Positions 1 through 4,421 of a stretch of 6,419 nucleotides of DNA are shown piece after piece; within the stretch, counting starts at the first letter, position 1; each line of letters starts with the position of its first letter. The notes below the pieces were generated by a model that searched no databases, was not told where the DNA came from, and was given only the letters and a program-made list of their open reading frames with translations. Source of the stretch: JAGLTA01 sp034660735 (lineage in GTDB: Bacteria > Patescibacteriota > Patescibacteriia > JAACEG01). Position numbers and translations under genes: made by a program. The stretch is from NCBI GenBank assembly GCA_034660735.1, contig JAYEJQ010000001.1, positions 1-6,419 on the forward strand, written 5' to 3'.

Positions 1-373
1 GCCCATTAAGGCAGTCGGTTGACGATGCTGTTCCGCTGGGAGCAAGAGTTCCATCAACACCAAGATAAGTAGTGCCTGTTTTAACTTTGTCCGCGGAAAT
101 CAAATCTTTTAAAACGTTGTAAATTCCCGTTAAAGTATGGTGAGTGCCTTCCAAGCTGTCAGAAAAAGTAAAATCGTGCGTGCCTTCGGTTGCCGGGGTA
201 CTACTGGCTATAAACTGATAAATCTCCGACAAAGTATAAAACTTTGCCGCCGGCTCTTCGGAATCGCTCGGCGGAGTGATTGTGCCTGCCTTAACAATGG
301 CGGCAATCACTAAAACTGAAATTGCTATTGTTATTCCAGTCGTAGCGAATGATTTGAAAAATTTTTTTACCAT
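1..373 (-). CDS. N-terminal part of a secreted or membrane-anchored hypothetical protein (runs off the left edge)
   Basis: I translated this frame by hand: it opens with ATG at 371-373 and stays open for 124 codons to the window edge, so the C-terminus is missing. The start MVKKFFKSF is basic, and residues about 12-28 form a hydrophobic stretch (TTGITIAISVLVIAAIV) ending in KAG, which fits a signal peptide or N-terminal anchor. The mature part is rich in Thr, Ser and Gly, with YTLSEIYQFI (about 46-55), a related TLTGIYNVL (about 80-88) and then KVKTGTTYLGVDGTL (about 96-110), a phrase I associate with large repetitive surface proteins of Parcubacteria, some carrying DUF1566/Lcl-like domains further on. 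That domain lies outside the window, so no function can be given. GC content is visibly higher than in the rest of the window. Confidence 0.8.
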   Translation of the reverse strand, partial: MVKKFFKSFATTGITIAISVLVIAAIVKAGTITPPSDSEEPAAKFYTLSEIYQFIASSTPATEGTHDFTFSDSLEGTHHTLTGIYNVLKDLISADKVKTGTTYLGVDGTLAPSGTASSTDCLNG

Positions 374-383
374 ATTATTTTTA

Positions 384-412
384 ATAAAAAATTAACTAAC
401 TTTATTAATCAA
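384..412 (-). promoter_or_regulatory. Possible sigma70-type promoter of the left-edge gene
   Basis: On the minus strand TTGATT (407-412) and TTTTAT (384-389) are separated by 17 bases. The predicted transcript start falls only a few bases before the ATG at 373, so the leader would be nearly absent. No Shine-Dalgarno sequence is visible. In such AT-rich DNA these matches are weak evidence. Confidence 0.3.
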
Positions 413-445
413 TAATAACATATTTTTTAAAAAAACGGAAATGTC

Positions 446-504
446 CTATTTTAAATTATTTAGAAATGTCCTATTTGAACATTTGAATAAATTTATTAGA
501 ATAT
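446..504. repeat. 59-bp perfect direct repeat, copy 1 (left of the ATPase gene)
   Basis: Identical base for base to 2335-2393 in the same orientation. Weaker similarity continues leftward: 402-437 matches 2244-2279 around AATAATAACATATTT, with two substitutions and one T indel. The copy contains the last codons and stop of the small ORF 471-689 and the motif GAAATGTCCTATTT (463-476). The same 14-mer also occurs at 438-451, 25 bp to the left. Because one copy carries the 3' end of an ORF, the repeat is probably a fragment of a mobile element rather than a simple intergenic repeat. Confidence 0.85.
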
Positions 505-657
505 TTAAACTTTCGCCAAGTATAATTTTTAGGCGGTATGTATGATTTTCTGTTTGTCGACGTTTGCGCGATAACCCATTTTGTTTCTTGATTGATTTTC
601 TTAGGTCTCTCTGGCAATAATTTGTAATTAAGATATTTTCCTCTAAAGTAGGACATT
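465..657. mobile_element. Possible insertion-sequence remnant bounded by short inverted repeats
   Basis: AATGTCCTATTT at 465-476 recurs in inverted orientation at 646-657 as AATGTCCTACTT (11 of 12 identical), about 180 bp apart. The small ORF 471-689 fills the space, and the left end is duplicated elsewhere in the window (2335-2393). The doubled GAAATGTCCTATTT at the left end resembles the repeated terminal motifs of some IS481/IS3-type elements, from memory and not verified. No intact transposase is present, so if this is an element it is an internally deleted one. Confidence 0.3.
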
Positions 658-689
658 ATCATATAATTTTCACAGTGGTTGTAATTCAT
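471..689 (-). CDS. Small basic hypothetical protein, possibly a transposon-derived remnant
   Basis: This 72-codon frame opens with ATG at 687-689, eight bases after the stop of the ATPase gene. Internal ATGs at codons 10 and 12 are also possible starts; the second begins MSYFRGKYLNYKLL. The product is strongly basic and rich in Lys, Asn, Tyr and Trp, with a segment ETKWVIAQTSTNRKSYIPP followed by KNYTWRK. There is no signal peptide, membrane segment or known catalytic motif. The last 12 codons lie in the 59-bp repeat that recurs at 2335-2393, where the rest of the frame is absent, which argues for mobile-element origin. I do not recognise the family; it may be a non-functional fragment. Confidence 0.4.
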   Translation of the reverse strand: MNYNHCENYMIMSYFRGKYLNYKLLPERPKKINQETKWVIAQTSTNRKSYIPPKNYTWRKFKYSNKFIQMFK

Positions 690-697
690 AGTTTATT

Positions 698-1969
698 TCA
701 CTGATTTACGCTTTCTTTCAAATCCGCAAACGGCAAAAGCGCGGCGGGAATAAAATAGATATTGTTTTCCATTTTTAATAAATCTTTGGTTATAATAAAT
801 TTTTTTCCAACATTATTATATCTCTCTTCAAAATTCTTCATTATTACCGGCGCATTTATTTTATTCCTATATTTTACTTCGCAAAGCGTTAATTTATTGT
901 TTCTGTCTTCAATTACAAAATCAATTTCCGCTCCGGTAGCAGTGCGGTAAAAATGAATATATTCTTTGGCGTATTGGACAAGCAATGTATTGTAAACAAA
1001 ATTTTCAATTACATCTCCCTGTCCGTCTAAATTCATATTGAAAGATCGTAAAAGATAATTGCGAATACCTGTATCCAAAACATAAACCTTTGGCATTTTA
1101 GAAATTTCTGAACGGATATTTTTAAAATAAGGCGTAACTAAATCAATAATATAGGTACCGACCAAAATTTCCAAATATTTCTTTAAGGTGTTAATTGAAA
1201 TATTGGCTGTATTAGCAAGCTCATTGCTATTTGCCAATTGCCCTATCTGCCCAGCCAAAACCTTAATTAAATTATTAAATCCTGTAATATTTTCTACATT
1301 CAACTGATTGATGATATCTTTTTCAATGTATATTTTAACAATAGATTTAAGCACTTCTTCTTTTTCTTCCGCATTTTGAGTAGTTAAAACTTCCGGATAG
1401 CCGCCATAAGATAAATATTCACTAATGCCTGATTCCAATTTTAGCTTGAAAGTTTCAAAAAATACTTTTAGTTCATTAAATTGGGTAAGGTTATATCTCT
1501 TAGTATTTATGCCTTCAAGGTAATCAAAATATTCTTTAAAATTAATTCGTTCAACATTAAAATGTATAGCTCTGCCAGTTAAATATTCTGAATTTTTATT
1601 TATCTCTAACGCGCTTGATCCGCTTACGATTAACTGAATTTTATTTTTATGTTTGTCAAAAATATTTTTAAGCAAAAGTCCTGCTTCTTCTATTACTTGA
1701 AACTCATCAATCATTAAATAAATAAATTTATTTGGAAAATCAAAATACTGCTTCAAATATAATTCCAAATTAGCCGAACTTTTTAATATCGGTTTATTGT
1801 CAATTTCATCCGCCAGCAAATAGGCAACCTTAGCGCCAGTATTTTCCAAATCTTTTTTAATTTCTTTAAGTAAATATGTTTTACCAACCTGCCTCGCGCC
1901 TTTAATAATTAAAATTTTCTCTTTACCAAGCCAATATTTAATTTTTTGTAATATTTCTCTTTGAATCAT
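698..1969 (-). CDS. AAA+ ATPase with C-terminal DUF4143 nuclease-like domain
   Basis: From ATG at 1967-1969 the product has 423 residues, beginning MIQREILQKIKYWLG, the usual start for this family. An in-frame TTG at 2014 would add 15 residues that look unrelated. Visible motifs: Walker A GARQVGKT (24-31); Walker B FIYLMIDE (82-89); SGSSALEI (116-123), a sensor-like segment; LTGRAIHFNVERINFKEYFDY (130-150); and the C-terminal part with VLDTGIRNYLLR (297-308), ENFVYNTLL (from 322), GAEIDFVI (346-353) and EVK (364-366). Glu322, Asp350, Glu364 and Lys366 fit the PD-(D/E)XK-like arrangement of DUF4143. These proteins are common in mobile and accessory DNA of bacteria and archaea. Their role is poorly defined, and DNA binding or transposon-like and toxin-antitoxin roles have been suggested. 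The gene seems full length and intact. It is flanked by 59-bp direct repeats, suggesting acquisition as a cassette. Confidence 0.9.
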   Translation of the reverse strand: MIQREILQKIKYWLGKEKILIIKGARQVGKTYLLKEIKKDLENTGAKVAYLLADEIDNKPILKSSANLELYLKQYFDFPNKFIYLMIDEFQVIEEAGLLLKNIFDKHKNKIQLIVSGSSALEINKNSEYLTGRAIHFNVERINFKEYFDYLEGINTKRYNLTQFNELKVFFETFKLKLESGISEYLSYGGYPEVLTTQNAEEKEEVLKSIVKIYIEKDIINQLNVENITGFNNLIKVLAGQIGQLANSNELANTANISINTLKKYLEILVGTYIIDLVTPYFKNIRSEISKMPKVYVLDTGIRNYLLRSFNMNLDGQGDVIENFVYNTLLVQYAKEYIHFYRTATGAEIDFVIEDRNNKLTLCEVKYRNKINAPVIMKNFEERYNNVGKKFIITKDLLKMENNIYFIPAALLPFADLKESVNQ

Positions 1970-2042
1970 ATATTTATATATCAGAATAATATCATAACTT
2001 TGATAAAAAAACAATAGAAAACTATCAATCTATTCTTAATTC

Positions 2043-2066
2043 ATATCAGCCAATCTCAACTGATAT
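2043..2066. promoter_or_regulatory. Inverted repeat upstream of the ATPase gene, possible operator
   Basis: ATATCAG (2043-2049) and CTGATAT (2060-2066) are perfect arms with a 10-base centre. The site lies about 75-95 bp upstream of the ATPase ATG, a reasonable place for an operator. There is no independent support. Confidence 0.25.
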
Positions 2067-2131
2067 TAACTTCTTGGATTATATTACTAAACCAAACTAT
2101 ATTTTAAGCCACAAAAAAATTGTGGTAAATC

Positions 2132-2251
2132 TTAAAAAAACTTCATTATTTTAATAAAATCATCAATCCTGAAATAAAATTCGCGCCAAAGAAAAAATTT
2201 AACGTTTCCGCTTCTGTCTTTATATAGAATTCCTGATTTTAATTTTATTGA
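2132..2251 (-). pseudogene. Possible C-terminal remnant of a degraded gene
   Basis: A stop-to-stop frame of 39 codons ending in TAA at 2132-2134. Its only in-frame ATG is the fifth codon from the end. The translation has protein-like composition: LYKDRSGNVKFFLWREFYF followed by RIDDFIKIMKFF. The charged/aromatic pattern resembles the tail of a nucleic-acid-acting protein such as a LAGLIDADG-type endonuclease, but that is a loose impression. The frame is cut exactly where similarity to the left-hand IS-like segment begins (about 2239-2250), consistent with a gene truncated by insertion. Confidence 0.25.
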
Positions 2252-2305
2252 TTAATAATAACATATTTTTAAAAAAACGAAATAAAAATGATTATTTTGT
2301 AAAAA

Positions 2306-2331
2306 TAGGGACAGGTCGCGACCTGTCCCTA
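2306..2331. repeat. Perfect 26-bp palindrome, REP-like; possible minus-strand terminator
   Basis: The two half-sites are TAGGGACAGGTCG (2306-2318) and its exact reverse complement (2319-2331), a GC-rich island in very AT-rich DNA. Near-identical palindromes with GGGACAGGTC arms recur across unrelated bacteria and are usually regarded as REP-type elements moved by Y1 (RAYT) transposases; this is from memory. Read on the minus strand, the hairpin is followed by TATTTTT, so it could also end transcripts coming from the Cas2-like gene. It interrupts the second copy of the IS-like segment: copy 1 reads straight from AAAAAAACGG into AAATGTCCTATTTT, whereas here about 50 bases are inserted. Confidence 0.75.
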
Positions 2332-2334
2332 CTA

Positions 2335-2393
2335 CTATTTTAAATTATTTAGAAATGTCCTATTTGAACATTTGAATAAATTTATTAGAATAT
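2335..2393. repeat. 59-bp perfect direct repeat, copy 2 (right of the ATPase gene)
   Basis: Identical to 446-504, at a distance of 1889 bp, with the ATPase gene between them. To its left lies the palindrome-bearing insertion and then continued similarity to 397-440. To its right the sequence diverges at once (ATATGGTCC against ATATTTAAA), so the small ORF seen beside copy 1 is not preserved here. Confidence 0.85.
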
Positions 2394-2452
2394 GGTCCTT
2401 AATAAAAAATTAAAAATAATCTTAAATGGCAAAAGTTTATTATGATTTTACA

Positions 2453-2479
2453 GACTTTATGAACTTTATGGACTTTTGA
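2453..2479. repeat. Three 9-bp near-tandem units
   Basis: GACTTTATG, AACTTTATG and GACTTTTGA follow each other without gaps (2453-2461, 2462-2470, 2471-2479). This looks like slippage-type microrepetition; no function is evident. Confidence 0.55.
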
Positions 2480-2517
2480 TTTTTATCATTATACCACATT
2501 AATTAAAAATAAAAAAT

Positions 2518-2545
2518 ACTGAAACTTAAAAACTGAAACTTAAAA
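2518..2545. repeat. Perfect 14-bp tandem duplication
   Basis: ACTGAAACTTAAAA occurs twice in direct succession (2518-2531 and 2532-2545). The second copy holds the stop codon of the open frame 2540-2686. Confidence 0.7.
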
Positions 2546-2686
2546 TTTGTCAACAATAAATAAAAACTCAACTAATTGCGCGCCGATAGCTCCATAGCCC
2601 TCCCATATCACAATACTACCAGTAGTATAGCCAATAAGATTTTTTAGTATTTTAATGCGGTCGTCTATTTTTGCTAAAAATAAAGA
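2540..2686 (-). pseudogene. Stop-bounded open frame without a start codon, partly encoded by repeat R1
   Basis: This 48-codon frame ends in TAA at 2540-2542. It has no ATG or TTG; the only conventional start is a GTG at 2609-2611. The translation reads SLFLAKIDDRIKILKNLIG (repeat R1 supplies AKIDDRIKI), then YTTGSIVIWEGYGAIG, then AQLVEFLFIVDKF. The second half has normal codon variety and a Gly-rich hydrophobic stretch like a membrane segment, unlike the surrounding low-complexity DNA. It is most simply the 3' end of a former gene joined to the repeat array. I do not recognise the family. Confidence 0.3.
2650..2681 (+). repeat. Array repeat R1
   Basis: Begins with the core TTTTAATGCGGTCG and ends in TTTTTGCTAAAAAT. 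The flanking TTTTTAG (2641-2647) and CTAAAAA (2674-2680) form an imperfect outer inverted repeat. It lies 109 bp before R2. A separate dyad, ATACTAC-CA-GTAGTAT (2613-2628), sits just to its left. Confidence 0.8.
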
Positions 2687-2705
2687 TTAAAAATAAATAA
2701 AAAAT

Positions 2706-2738
2706 AAATGAAATTTAAATGAAATTTAAATGAAATTT
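2706..2738 (+). repeat. 11-bp tandem array A (three units) between R1 and R2
   Basis: AAATGAAATTT is repeated three times without error (2706-2716, 2717-2727, 2728-2738). The 11-bp period is close to one helical turn, so the A/T tracts are phased and the DNA is probably curved. Confidence 0.85.
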
Positions 2739-2743
2739 AATTT

Positions 2744-2790
2744 TAAAAATTCTTGAGATTTTAATGCGGTCGTCTATTTTTGTTAAAAAT
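2744..2790 (+). repeat. Array repeat R2
   Basis: Positions 2744-2781 are an exact 38-bp reverse-complement match to 3552-3589 (R4). The shared part is TAAAAATTCTTGAGA followed by the core TTTTAATGCGGTCG and TCTATTTTT. R2 then ends GTTAAAAAT. It is the best-preserved partner of the copy in front of the Cas2-like gene. Confidence 0.85.
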
Positions 2791-2818
2791 TCCTACTAAA
2801 AAAACAAAAATAAAAAAA

Positions 2819-2862
2819 GAATATAGATAGAATATAGATAGAATATAGATAGAATATAGATA
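2819..2862 (+). repeat. 11-bp tandem array B (four units) between R2 and R3
   Basis: GAATATAGATA is repeated four times without error (2819-2829, 2830-2840, 2841-2851, 2852-2862), followed by a decaying GATATAATTG. It has the same period as array A but an unrelated sequence. Confidence 0.85.
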
Positions 2863-2894
2863 GATATAATTGACTTAAATTAAAATTTTTAACG

Positions 2895-2925
2895 TTTTAA
2901 TGCGGTCGCACGTTTTGCTAAAAAT
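2895..2925 (+). repeat. Array repeat R3, diverged
   Basis: Keeps TTTTAATGCGGTCG (2895-2908) and TTTTGCTAAAAAT (2913-2925), but the four bases between them are CACG, where R1, R2 and R4 have TCTAT; one base is missing overall. The distance from R2 core to R3 core is about 136 bp. R3 is the copy nearest the 3' end of the Cas2-like gene. Confidence 0.75.
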
Positions 2926-2978
2926 ATTCTATTTATAAATTTATGCTTATTTGTAAATAATATATTAAAAATTCATCC

Positions 2979-3536
2979 TCACTTAAAACCAAACTTTTCT
3001 TTTAAAAATAGATCTTTGCTAATTTTATCCACAATCATTAAAACCACAAATTGCGCGATATTATGATATTTTATTATCTCTTGAATTTCTTTAAAATTAT
3101 CATAAGGGCTAGCCCATACGCTATTTTGAAGTTTTTGAAAACCTAAATCTGAAAGCATCTTTCTAAAATAATTTCTCTTGCCTCGCTTTTTTTCAGGAAT
3201 ATCAAAAATAACAACGCGCCATTTGTCATCCCATTTGTAATCCTTCCTTTTCTTTTTAGCTCTTATTTTTATAATCTTTATCAATCCTTTTATTGTAAAT
3301 CCATTATTGTCAACATAACCAAATTTTTTTAAATAATAAATCTGCGAGTAAATTTTAGCCTTTTCTTTTTTATTTTTATAAAAATTTTCATTTTCATAAA
3401 AATAATCCCAATACCAAAGCCCTTGCCTGTTAGTATAAGCTCCGAGCAATCTTTCCACGCTATCTGATAAAATTAGTAAAAAAATTTCAAGCTTTACCTT
3501 TTTATTAATTTTTATTTTTTTATCTTTTAACTTCAT
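2979..3536 (-). CDS. PaaX-like protein with winged helix and Cas2-like domain, not part of a visible CRISPR-Cas locus
   Basis: The product has 185 residues from ATG at 3534-3536. An in-frame ATG at 3569 would add MRSSIFTKKFN, but that codon lies inside repeat R4 between promoter-like elements, so I prefer the inner start. Numbered from the inner Met, residues about 55-95 (IYSQIYYLKKFGYV, then GFTIKGLIKI) look like a winged helix of the PaaX type. Residues about 105-175 have the Cas2 ferredoxin-like pattern: WRVVIFDIPE with Asp112, then RKMLSDLGFQKLQNSVWASP, then QFVVLMIVDKI. Annotation pipelines often call such Patescibacteria proteins Cas2, but no Cas1, effector or conventional CRISPR is present. 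It may be a DNA-binding regulator or a nuclease; the sequence does not decide. It stands 82 bp downstream of the CvpA gene on the same strand and is surrounded by the repeats R1-R4. Confidence 0.85.
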   Translation of the reverse strand: MKLKDKKIKINKKVKLEIFLLILSDSVERLLGAYTNRQGLWYWDYFYENENFYKNKKEKAKIYSQIYYLKKFGYVDNNGFTIKGLIKIIKIRAKKKRKDYKWDDKWRVVIFDIPEKKRGKRNYFRKMLSDLGFQKLQNSVWASPYDNFKEIQEIIKYHNIAQFVVLMIVDKISKDLFLKEKFGFK

Positions 3537-3551
3537 ATTAAATTTTTTAGT

Positions 3552-3589
3552 AAAAATAGACGACCGCATTAAAATCTCAAGAATTTTTA
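3552..3589 (-). repeat. Array repeat R4, in the promoter region of the Cas2-like gene
   Basis: Exact 38-bp inverted copy of 2744-2781, so R2 and R4 bracket the Cas2-like gene as inverted repeats about 770 bp apart. Beyond the match, R4 continues ACTAAAAAA on the minus strand where R2 has GTTAAAAAT. Its distance from the preferred ATG is 15 bp. Confidence 0.85.
3553..3580 (-). promoter_or_regulatory. Likely promoter of the Cas2-like gene, contained in repeat R4
   Basis: On the minus strand TTGAGA (3575-3580) and TATTTT (3553-3558) are 16 bases apart, giving a short leader of roughly 10 bases before the ATG at 3536. The conserved repeat core occupies the spacer, where a bound protein could block or assist RNA polymerase; autoregulation by the winged-helix product is a possible reading. 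No Shine-Dalgarno sequence is seen. Confidence 0.45.
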
Positions 3590-3618
3590 TAACAAATTTA
3601 TTGTATTATATTAAATTT

Positions 3619-4131
3619 CTAATATATTAAATTTTTAACTTTTTGAAAAATCGGCTGTAATAAATCTATAAAATATTCAAATCCGTTTAGCGCGATCGGG
3701 GTTAATTTTGAGTCAGAAATCATTTCCTCGGGCAACAAATTGATAGAATAATTATGCGCAATATACAAAAACACTCCGATAATCAAAAACCCCTCAATAA
3801 AACCCAAAATTCCGCCCAATATCCTATTGATAGTTTTTAAAAACGGAATAATTGAAATGAGATGAAAAAATTTATCTATAAAATAAAAAGCAAGCCCTGT
3901 TAATTTTGAAATTAAAATTAAAATCGTAAAAAACGATATAATTTTAATAGCCGTCTCTCCGACAGGAATAAAACCAAGCCAACTCGCTAAAAGCAGATAA
4001 TATTTATTAGCTGCCAAAACTCCTAAAATTAATCCTGCCAGCGAACCGAACGCCTGAATAAAACCAAAAAAAAATCCCCAAACGGCGAATATGGTTAAAA
4101 CAACTAATAATATAACATCAAAAATCGGCAT
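3619..4131 (-). CDS. cvpA: CvpA family membrane protein
   Basis: The product has 170 residues from ATG at 4129-4131, matching the usual family length of about 160-180. Four hydrophobic segments are visible at about residues 5-25, 29-43, 60-85 and 103-124. The N-terminal FDVILLVVLTIFAVWGFFFGF and the segment NRILGGILGFIEGFLIIGV (102-120), with the family's Asn-Arg and spaced glycines, are typical of CvpA/colicin V production proteins. The family sits in the inner membrane. In proteobacteria it affects colicin V export, envelope stress and biofilm traits, but its molecular action is unknown. The gene follows the acidic small protein by 43 bp and is probably co-transcribed with it and with metG. 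Naming rests on pattern recognition, not alignment. Confidence 0.82.
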   Translation of the reverse strand: MPIFDVILLVVLTIFAVWGFFFGFIQAFGSLAGLILGVLAANKYYLLLASWLGFIPVGETAIKIISFFTILILISKLTGLAFYFIDKFFHLISIIPFLKTINRILGGILGFIEGFLIIGVFLYIAHNYSINLLPEEMISDSKLTPIALNGFEYFIDLLQPIFQKVKNLIY

Positions 4132-4174
4132 CTATACTTAATCTTAAAAAAAATAAAACAGCCAATTTAAAATC

Positions 4175-4354
4175 TTATTGCCTTTCTTTTCCTGTTTCTG
4201 CTTCAGATTCTTCTTGGGCTGATTCTTCTGTTGCCGCCCCTTCTTCTTTTACTTCTTCTGCTGTCTCTTCTACTCCTTCCTGAACCTGCTCAGACTCAAC
4301 TTTTGGCTGTTCTTCTTGTTTGAATAAATTTTTGAAAAAATCAAAAAATCCCAT
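4175..4354 (-). CDS. Small acidic low-complexity protein with amphipathic N-terminal helix
   Basis: I prefer ATG at 4352-4354 (59 residues, MGFFDFFKNLFKQEEQPK at the start). A TTG at 4360 would add only two residues. The first 13 residues form a short amphipathic, aromatic helix of the kind that can dock to a membrane. The rest is disordered and dominated by Glu, Ala, Ser and Thr (about one third Glu) with no Cys or His. No catalytic motif is seen and I do not recognise a family. Its place between metG and the CvpA gene on the same strand, with a gap of about 67 bp to metG and 43 bp to the CvpA gene, suggests shared transcription. The lack of stops is partly a product of GAA/GAG-rich composition, but the defined start and operon position favour a real gene. 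Confidence 0.65.
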   Translation of the reverse strand: MGFFDFFKNLFKQEEQPKVESEQVQEGVEETAEEVKEEGAATEESAQEESEAETGKERQ

Positions 4355-4421
4355 AAACAAATTGGTTAATAAATAAATAATTATTATTTATAAAATAACA
4401 TAAAAATAAATTATTGCAAGA

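Larger units (their letters stand above)
2015..2978. other. 964-bp non-coding accessory region rich in repeats
   Basis: No complete gene is present. From left to right it holds a 7-bp-arm inverted repeat (2043-2066), a small hairpin CCACAA-A5-TTGTGG (2109-2125), a broken reading frame (2132-2251), a copy of an IS-like segment interrupted by a perfect palindrome (2246-2393), short tandem repeats (2453-2479, 2518-2545), a second broken frame (2540-2686), and the repeat array with 11-mer tandems (2641-2925). The stretch 2926-2978 up to the stop of the Cas2-like gene is plain AT-rich DNA with one AT palindrome (2947-2960). Confidence 0.8.

Noticed and set aside
762..950. Plus-strand open frame of 62 codons
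   Set aside because: Lies fully inside the DUF4143 ATPase gene on the other strand; Phe/Leu/Ser-rich composition is what an antisense of Lys/Asn-rich coding DNA gives.
2109..2125. CCACAA-A5-TTGTGG hairpin as a rho-independent terminator
   Set aside because: The stem is only six pairs, and no clean T-run follows on either strand.
2641..2925. Conventional CRISPR array
   Set aside because: Only three copies, spacing of about 109 and 136 bp, diverged third copy, and spacers that are internally repetitive. No Cas1 or effector is in view.
3537..3569. Upstream ATG (3569) as the start of the Cas2-like protein
   Set aside because: The codon is part of the repeat core and lies between the -35-like and -10-like hexamers, so the transcript would start after it. 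The 11 extra residues are encoded by repeat DNA.
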